Below, in pieces: positions 1 through 4,228 of a stretch of 6,530 nt of DNA. Position numbers and translations under genes: made by a program. The stretch lies in NCBI GenBank assembly GCA_000432895.1, contig FR889347.1, positions 13,824 through 20,353 on the forward strand, in the 5' to 3' direction. The stretch's first letter is position 1; every line of letters starts with the position of its first letter. The stretch is from Firmicutes bacterium CAG:449 (GTDB taxonomy: Bacteria > Bacillota_I > Bacilli_A > RFN20 > CAG-449). A model generated the notes under the pieces. The model was not told the DNA's origin, ran no database searches, and saw only the letters and a list, made by a program, of their open reading frames with translations.

Positions 1-2319
1 CTTGGAATGCTTCCAAATCAAGCTTATAGAAAATGTGCTCGTATTGTTGGTGATGTTATGGGTAAATATCACCCTCACGGTGACTCATCAATTTATAGTG
101 CACTTGTTAGACTTGCTCAACCTTTTTCGATTAGATATTCTCTTGTCGATGGTCATGGTAACTTCGGATCTATTGATGGTGATGAAGCGGCAGCTATGCG
201 TTATACTGAAGCAAGAATGACTAAAATCTCTTTAGAGATGGTTAGAGATATTAAAAAGAATACAGTTGATTTTATTCCTAACTATGATGGTGAAGAAGAA
301 GAACCAGTTGTTTTACCTTCTAGATTCCCTAATTTGCTTGTTAATGGATCTAATGGTATTGCTGTTGGTATGGCTACCAACATTCCACCTCATAATTTAA
401 CAGAGGTTATTAATGCAATTGTGGCAATTGCAAGAAATCCTGAATTAACTACTGATGAAATTATGGCTAATTACTTATATGGCCCAGATTTTCCTACAGG
501 TGGAATTATTTTAGGAAGAGCAGGTATTAAAAAAGCTTATGAAACTGGTCAAGGTTCTTTAACTATTCGTTCTAGAGCGGAAATTGAAGAACATGGTAAT
601 GATCGTAAAAGAATTGTTATTACCGAAATTCCTTATGGAGTTAATAAATCTTTAATGGTTGAAGGAATTGGTCATTTAGTAAGAGATAAGATTATTGATG
701 GAATTACTGCAATTAGAGATGAATCTAATAAAGAAGGTATTAGAGTTGTTATTGAATTAAGAAAAGATGTTGTTCCAGAAGTTATCTTGAATCAATTATA
801 TAAAAATACTCAATTACAAACTTCTTTTGGTATTATTATGTTATGTCTAGTTAATGGTGAACCAAAGATTTTACCAATTAAAGATATGCTAACTAATTAT
901 CTTAATTTCCAATGTGAAGTTATTGAAAGAAGAACTAGATTTGATTTAAAGAAAGCTAAAGATCAATTACATATTTATCAAGGTTTATTACTTGCTGAAG
1001 ATAATATTGATGAAGTTGTACAAATTATTAGAACTTCTAAAACTCAAGATATGGCTAAAACAAGATTGATTGAACGTTTTGCTTTAAGTGAAATTCAAAC
1101 TAAATCAATTTTAGATATGAGATTATCTAGGTTAGTTGGTCTTGAAAAAGATACAATTATTGCTAATATTCAAGCTCTTGAAGAAGATATTAAGAATTAT
1201 GAATATATCTTATCTTCTCATGAACATGTTTTGAATAAAGTTATTGATGAACTTCTTGAAATTAAAGAAAAATATGGTGATGAAAGAAGAACAGAAATTT
1301 CTAATGTTGCCGCGGATATTGATGATGAAGATTTAATCCCTCAACAAGAAATTGTTATTTCTTTAACTGAAAGTGGATATATTAAACGTTTAACAACTGA
1401 TACATTTAAAGTTCAAAATAGAGGTGGAGTAGGTATTACTGGTACTAAAATGAACAAAGAAGATGTTATTTCAATTATCGTTTACGCTCAAACACATACT
1501 GATATTTTATTCTTCTCAAATCTTGGTAAAGTATATCGTTTAAGAGGATATCAAATTCCTGAATATTCTAGAACAAGTAAAGGTTTACCAGTTCAAAACT
1601 TATTACAACTTGAAGATAATGAGAAGATTCTTTCTATTATTACTGTTGATGAATATAAAGATGATAATTATTTATTCTTTGCTACTAAAGATGGTGTAGT
1701 CAAAAGAACTTCTGTTAAAGAATTTGAATTAATTCGTCAAAATGGTAAAAAAGCAATTACAATGCGAGAAGAAGATGAATTAATTAATGTTAAATTAACT
1801 GATGGTAATGCTTTAATTTCTTTATCAGCAGATAATGGTAAAATGGTTAAATTCCCTGAAACTGATGTTCGTGTAATGGGTAGAACGGCAACTGGTGTTA
1901 AAGGAATGGATATTGATGAAAATACACATGTTATTTCTTTAACAACATCTCTTGAAGGAAAATATATCTTAGCTTTATCTGAAAAAGGTTATGGTAAGAT
2001 GTCATTATTAGAAGAATATCGTCAAACTTCTAGAGGCACTAAAGGTGTTATTACAATGAATATGACTGATAAAACTGGAAAACTTGTCGCTACTAGAGCG
2101 GTTAATGGTGATGAAGATATAATTGTTATTACTAAACTTGGTGTAGTTATTAGAACATCTTTAAAACAAGTAGCAATTTCAGGTAGAAACACTCAAGGTG
2201 TAAAAATTATTCGCTTAAAAGATGATGAAAGTGTTTCTTCTGTGACTAGTTTAAAAGCTGAAGAAGAAAAAGTAGAGGAAACTCAAATAGCAGAAAATAT
2301 TGAAGAAACAAAAAATTAA
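1..2319 (+). CDS. gyrA: DNA gyrase subunit A, 5'-truncated by window edge
   Basis: GyrA is the DNA-breaking and rejoining subunit of the cytoplasmic A2B2 gyrase, which introduces negative supercoils using ATP hydrolysed by GyrB. The frame is open from base 1 (Leu-Gly-Met-Leu-Pro). Comparison with E. coli suggests about 54 codons are missing, so the 772 codons here imply roughly 826 residues, normal for the family. The quinolone-pocket stretch KYHPHGDSS lies at nt 64-90. The catalytic tyrosine is in AAAMRYTEARM (Tyr codon nt 202-204). The winged-helix and tower domains and a long coiled coil follow. The C-terminal DNA-wrapping beta-pinwheel starts near nt 1330, with a GyrA-box-like QNRGGVG at nt 1414-1434 and blade repeats such as GRTATGVKGMDI and SRGTKGV. 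The last ~30 residues are an acidic tail. The GyrA-box and blade motifs favour GyrA over ParC. Oddities: Ser replaces the acidic residue at the E. coli position 87 equivalent, and the GyrA box is degenerate. Confidence 0.96.
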   Translation, partial: LGMLPNQAYRKCARIVGDVMGKYHPHGDSSIYSALVRLAQPFSIRYSLVDGHGNFGSIDGDEAAAMRYTEARMTKISLEMVRDIKKNTVDFIPNYDGEEEEPVVLPSRFPNLLVNGSNGIAVGMATNIPPHNLTEVINAIVAIARNPELTTDEIMANYLYGPDFPTGGIILGRAGIKKAYETGQGSLTIRSRAEIEEHGNDRKRIVITEIPYGVNKSLMVEGIGHLVRDKIIDGITAIRDESNKEGIRVVIELRKDVVPEVILNQLYKNTQLQTSFGIIMLCLVNGEPKILPIKDMLTNYLNFQCEVIERRTRFDLKKAKDQLHIYQGLLLAEDNIDEVVQIIRTSKTQDMAKTRLIERFALSEIQTKSILDMRLSRLVGLEKDTIIANIQALEEDIKNYEYILSSHEHVLNKVIDELLEIKEKYGDERRTEISNVAADIDDEDLIPQQEIVISLTESGYIKRLTTDTFKVQNRGGVGITGTKMNKEDVISIIVYAQTHTDILFFSNLGKVYRLRGYQIPEYSRTSKGLPVQNLLQLEDNEKILSIITVDEYKDDNYLFFATKDGVVKRTSVKEFELIRQNGKKAITMREEDELINVKLTDGNALISLSADNGKMVKFPETDVRVMGRTATGVKGMDIDENTHVISLTTSLEGKYILALSEKGYGKMSLLEEYRQTSRGTKGVITMNMTDKTGKLVATRAVNGDEDIIVITKLGVVIRTSLKQVAISGRNTQGVKIIRLKDDESVSSVTSLKAEEEKVEETQIAENIEETKN

Positions 2320-2347
2320 TGAAATTTTGTTTTTCTTGATATACAAT
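2319..2347 (+). promoter_or_regulatory. putative promoter for serS leader
   Basis: A -10-like TACAAT (2342-2347, 5 of 6 to consensus) lies 17 bases after ATGAAA (2319-2324, 4 of 6 to TTGACA). This would start transcription near 2353-2355, just where T-box Stem I begins. The -35 overlaps the gyrA stop codon. No terminator is visible between gyrA and the leader, so readthrough from gyrA is also possible. In DNA this AT-rich such matches arise by chance; the main support is the position relative to Stem I. Confidence 0.45.
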
Positions 2348-2349
2348 AT

Positions 2350-2450
2350 ATTTGCCTAATGAAGGGAAATATAACTTAATTATATTTTTAGAGAGTTACT
2401 GGTTGGTGCAAAGTAATAATTAATAAGTTTAGTCCATCCCAGAAGGAAAG
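2350..2450 (+). promoter_or_regulatory. T-box Stem I with K-turn and UCC specifier
   Basis: Manual folding gives a basal helix CCT (2355-2357) with AGG (2444-2446), then an internal loop with AATGA on one side and AGA on the other that suits a GA-type kink-turn. Next come GGGA (2364-2367) with TCCC (2437-2440), the specifier loop, AACTTA (2373-2378) with TAAGTT (2424-2429), the AGAGAG bulge motif (2390-2395), TTAC (2396-2399) with GTAA (2413-2416), and the distal loop 2400-2412 containing GGTG and AAA. The likely specifier codon is TCC (Ser) at 2433-2435, followed by the conserved A at 2436. It would pair with the GGA anticodon of tRNA-Ser. Confidence 0.85.
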
Positions 2451-2510
2451 TTTAATAACTTCGTTAACTGTCGTTAAAGTTATTTAAGTGGTGTTTATAA
2501 AAAAACACAA

Positions 2511-2541
2511 TTAGGGTGGCAACACGGAAACAATCGTCCCT
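2511..2541 (+). promoter_or_regulatory. T-box antiterminator element
   Basis: AGGG (2513-2516) pairs with CCCT (2538-2541) and ACG (2524-2526) with CGT (2535-2537), leaving the 7-base bulge TGGCAAC (2517-2523) that captures the tRNA acceptor end. This helix uses CCCT, which is also the first part of the terminator stem, so the two structures exclude each other. The bulge differs from the consensus TGGNACC only by A for C at its sixth base. Confidence 0.9.
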
Positions 2542-2575
2542 TGGTAAGAGATTTTCTTATCAAGGGATTTTTTTT
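2538..2575 (+). terminator. regulated intrinsic terminator of serS leader
   Basis: A 12-bp stem is formed by 2538-2549 and 2555-2566 (CCCTTGGTAAGA with TCTTATCAAGGG, one G-U pair), with loop GATTT and then A plus eight T. It ends just before the serS Shine-Dalgarno, so termination here removes the whole coding region. It competes with the T-box antiterminator. Confidence 0.95.
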
Positions 2576-2583
2576 AAAGGAGG
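2576..2583 (+). promoter_or_regulatory. serS ribosome binding site
   Basis: AAAGGAGG lies 5 bases before the ATG at 2589 and is a near-perfect complement to the 3' end of 16S rRNA. It fixes the serS start at 2589. The in-frame TTG at 2541 lies inside the terminator stem and has no such site. Confidence 0.93.
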
Positions 2584-2588
2584 TAAAG

Positions 2589-3878
2589 ATGTTAGACATT
2601 AAATTTGTTAGAGAAAACCCTGATCTTGTTAAAGAAAATATTAGAAAAAAATTCCAAGATCAAAAACTACCTTTAGTTGATGAAGTAATCGCTTTAGATG
2701 AAAAAGTTAGATTATTGAAAAATAAAGGTGGAGATTTAAGAGCTGAAAGAAATACTATTTCAACTCAAATTGGCTCATTAATGAGAGAAAAGAAAATTGA
2801 TGAAGCTAATAAAGCTAAACAAAGAGTTGTAGAAATTAATAATCAATTAGTGAATATTGAAAAAGAAGAAGAAACTTTAACTGAAGAATTAACTAAGAGA
2901 ATGATGATTATCCCTAATATGATTGATAAATCAGTACCTATTGGTAAAGATGATAGTCAAAATGTAGAAATAGAAAGATTTGGGGAACCAAAATTAAAGA
3001 ATTTTGAAGTTCCTTATCATCTTGATATTCTTGAAGCTTTAGATGGTATTGATCTTGATTCAGCAAGAAAAGTAGCAGGTAACGGTTTTTATTATTTAAC
3101 TGGAGATATTGCTAGACTTCATTCTGCAGTTTTAACTTACGCTCGTGATTTTATGATTAATAAGGGTTTTACTTATGTAATTCCTCCATTTATGATTAGA
3201 TCTAATGTTGTTACAGGCGTTATGTCTTTTGCAGAAATGGATCAAATGATGTATAAAATTGAAGGTGAAGATCTTTATTTAATTGGTACAAGTGAACATT
3301 CTATGATTGGTCGTTTTATTGATACAATTAATGAAAAAGATAAATTACCTTATACTTTAACTTCTTATTCACCATGCTTTAGAAAAGAAAAAGGTGCACA
3401 TGGTATTGAAGAAAGAGGAATTTATCGTATTCATCAATTTGAAAAACAAGAAATGATAGTTATTTGTGAACCAGAAGATTCTATGAAATGGTTTGATAAA
3501 TTATGGTCATTTACTGTTGAATTATTCCGTTCAATGGAAATTCCTGTTAGAACTCTTGAATGTTGTTCAGGTGATTTAGCGGATTTAAAAGTTAAATCTC
3601 TTGATGTTGAAGCATGGTCACCAAGACAACAAAAATATTTTGAAGTTGGTTCATGTTCTAATTTAGGTGATGCACAAGCAAGAAGATTAAAAATTAGAAT
3701 TAAAGGTGAAAAAGGTAATTATTTTGCTCATACTTTAAATAATACTGTCGTGGCGCCTCCAAGAATGTTAATTGCTTTACTTGAAAATCATTTAAATGAA
3801 GATGGAAGTGTTAATATTCCTCAAGTTTTAAGACCTTATATGGGTGGACAAGAAAAAATTTTAGTCAAGAAAAAATAA
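2589..3878 (+). CDS. serS: seryl-tRNA synthetase
   Basis: SerRS attaches serine to tRNA-Ser using ATP; it is a cytoplasmic homodimeric class II synthetase. The product is 429 residues, close to the usual bacterial 425-430. Residues 1-110 form the N-terminal tRNA-binding arm, with a charged helical hairpin at about 30-105 (coiled coil). The class II core follows: motif 1 region GFTYVIPPFMI (about 193-203), serine-site motif TSEH (234-237), motif 2 with CFRKE (263-267) and RIHQFEKQEM (280-289), and motif 3 NNTVVAPPRMLIALLEN (384-400) with Arg392. The TSEH, EAWSPRQ (341-347) and APPR signatures differ from the common bacterial TAEVP and GR-type motifs and recall a divergent SerRS group. That assignment is from memory; the SerRS function itself is secure. 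Expression is controlled by the T-box leader just upstream, and the gene ends at a strong terminator. Confidence 0.97.
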   Translation: MLDIKFVRENPDLVKENIRKKFQDQKLPLVDEVIALDEKVRLLKNKGGDLRAERNTISTQIGSLMREKKIDEANKAKQRVVEINNQLVNIEKEEETLTEELTKRMMIIPNMIDKSVPIGKDDSQNVEIERFGEPKLKNFEVPYHLDILEALDGIDLDSARKVAGNGFYYLTGDIARLHSAVLTYARDFMINKGFTYVIPPFMIRSNVVTGVMSFAEMDQMMYKIEGEDLYLIGTSEHSMIGRFIDTINEKDKLPYTLTSYSPCFRKEKGAHGIEERGIYRIHQFEKQEMIVICEPEDSMKWFDKLWSFTVELFRSMEIPVRTLECCSGDLADLKVKSLDVEAWSPRQQKYFEVGSCSNLGDAQARRLKIRIKGEKGNYFAHTLNNTVVAPPRMLIALLENHLNEDGSVNIPQVLRPYMGGQEKILVKKK

Positions 3879-3903
3879 AATTTAAAAAAATGAAATAAAA
3901 TAT

Positions 3904-3945
3904 AAAAATATTCAATTTAGTAAAATGTAAATTGAATATTTTTTT
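3904..3945 (+). terminator. intrinsic terminator after serS
   Basis: AATATTCAATTTA (3907-3919) pairs perfectly with TAAATTGAATATT (3928-3940). Loop 3920-3927 separates the arms, and a run of seven T (3939-3945) overlaps the base of the stem. Further A-T pairs can extend it outward. It sits 25 bases after the serS stop and separates serS from nrdD. The stem is AT-rich, as expected in this genome. A third arm complementary to the right arm follows (see findings). Confidence 0.88.
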
Positions 3946-4117
3946 ATTCAATAAATGCCAAAAATAAGGAATATTTGATATTATTAAGTTATAAAAAAAT
4001 TTTAAAAATTAATCTACTAATTATTTACTAAAAAAGTTTTTAATTATATATTTATATATAATTAAAGCTATGAAAAAATTTTACAATAGATTTTTTAGTG
4101 TTTTAGTTTAGTAATTG
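3946..4117 (+). other. AT-rich intergenic spacer, no credible gene
   Basis: Between the serS terminator and the nrdD promoter the DNA is strongly AT-rich and every frame is soon closed by stops. A 13-codon ORF (ATG 4070) lacks a Shine-Dalgarno and looks accidental. The visible structure is the palindrome at 4039-4066, plus a 9-base inverted pair, ACTAAAAAA (4027-4035) and TTTTTTAGT (4091-4099). I see no tRNA, CRISPR or NrdR-box-like site here, though degenerate operators cannot be excluded by eye. Confidence 0.7.
4039..4066. repeat. 12-bp all-A/T palindrome
   Basis: TTTAATTATATA (4039-4050) is the exact inverse complement of TATATAATTAAA (4055-4066), with a 4-base spacer TTTA. It is followed by AAAGC on the + strand rather than a T tract, so it does not look like a + strand terminator. 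It could be a regulator binding site or a cruciform-prone element upstream of nrdD, or a by-product of base composition. Confidence 0.6.
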
Positions 4118-4126
4118 TGTTATGAT
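4118..4126 (+). promoter_or_regulatory. putative extended -10 promoter of nrdD
   Basis: TGTTATGAT is a perfect extended -10 arrangement (TG, one base, then TATGAT with 5 of 6 matches). No good -35 lies 16-18 bases upstream (about 4097-4103), which extended -10 promoters can tolerate. Transcription would start near 4132-4134 and give a leader of about 95 bases. Confidence 0.55.
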
Positions 4127-4194
4127 ATTTTCACTCTTAGTGATGTAGAGGAAAATATAAGTTCGTTATAGAAAAAATATTATAGGTTATCCTG

Positions 4195-4206
4195 TTTTTT
4201 TTTTTT
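4195..4206 (+). repeat. T12 homopolymer run
   Basis: Twelve consecutive T lie 22 bases before the nrdD ATG, between the promoter and the Shine-Dalgarno. Such runs are prone to replication slippage and, after a hairpin, to RNA polymerase release. It lies outside the coding region if the start is at 4229. Confidence 0.95.
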
Positions 4207-4219
4207 GTTAGAATGCTCT

Positions 4220-4225
4220 GGGGGA
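4220..4225 (+). promoter_or_regulatory. nrdD ribosome binding site
   Basis: GGGGGA ends 3 bases before the ATG at 4229. GGGGG can pair with the CCUCC anti-Shine-Dalgarno through one G-U pair. It is weaker and closer than the serS site, but it selects the ATG at 4229 over the in-frame TTG at 4205, which sits in the T run without a site. Confidence 0.7.
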
Positions 4226-4228
4226 TTT

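Larger units (their letters stand above)
2350..2575 (+). promoter_or_regulatory. T-box riboswitch leader of serS (tRNA-Ser sensing)
   Basis: This leader controls serS by binding tRNA-Ser directly: uncharged tRNA stabilises an antiterminator, while charged tRNA allows early termination. The parts appear in canonical order: Stem I (about 2350-2450), a hairpin pairing AATAACTT (2454-2461) with AAGTTATT (2477-2484), a hairpin pairing GTGTTT (2491-2496) with AAACAC (2503-2508), the T-box sequence (2511-2527), and an overlapping terminator (2538-2575). The T-box reads TTAGGGTGGCAACACGG, close to the family consensus AGGGTGGNACCGCG. Its UGGC should pair with a GCCA 3' end, which fits tRNA-Ser because its discriminator base is G. 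Together with the UCC specifier and the downstream serS, identity and specificity agree three ways. Confidence 0.96.
4131..4228 (+). promoter_or_regulatory. structured nrdD 5' leader, function unknown
   Basis: The leader holds three simple hairpins. TCACT (4131-4135) pairs with AGTGA (4139-4143) at the predicted transcript start. TATAA (4156-4160) pairs with TTATA (4166-4170) across loop GTTCG. ATAGG (4182-4186) pairs with CCTGT (4191-4195) across loop TTAT and runs straight into T12 (4195-4206). The last resembles a weak attenuator, and an A-run at 4172-4177 could also pair with the T tract. ATCC (4189-4192) can alternatively pair with GGAT (4223-4226) at the Shine-Dalgarno. I do not recognise a known riboswitch class. 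Confidence 0.4.

Noticed and set aside
2..220. 72-codon open frame overlapping gyrA in another frame
   Set aside because: It lies wholly inside the conserved gyrA catalytic region, has no recognisable protein features, and is a by-product of the real frame.
1..2319. Assignment of the first gene as parC (topoisomerase IV)
   Set aside because: The recognisable GyrA box and GyrA-type pinwheel repeats fit GyrA better, as does the neighbouring serS.
2541..2588. Upstream in-frame TTG start extending SerRS by 16 residues
   Set aside because: It sits inside the T-box terminator stem, lacks a Shine-Dalgarno, and the family N-terminus (MLDIKFVRENP) begins at 2589 behind AAAGGAGG.
4070..4111. 13-codon ORF in the serS-nrdD spacer
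   Set aside because: It has no ribosome binding site, very low complexity, and lies upstream of the predicted nrdD promoter.
4205..4228. Upstream in-frame TTG start extending NrdD by 8 residues
   Set aside because: The TTG lies at the end of the T12 run without a ribosome site, and the ATP-cone domain begins at the ATG at 4229 behind GGGGGA.
4081..4228. NrdR box pair upstream of nrdD
   Set aside because: NrdR often controls nrd genes, but no paired sites resembling ACACWATAT with its inverse were found by eye.
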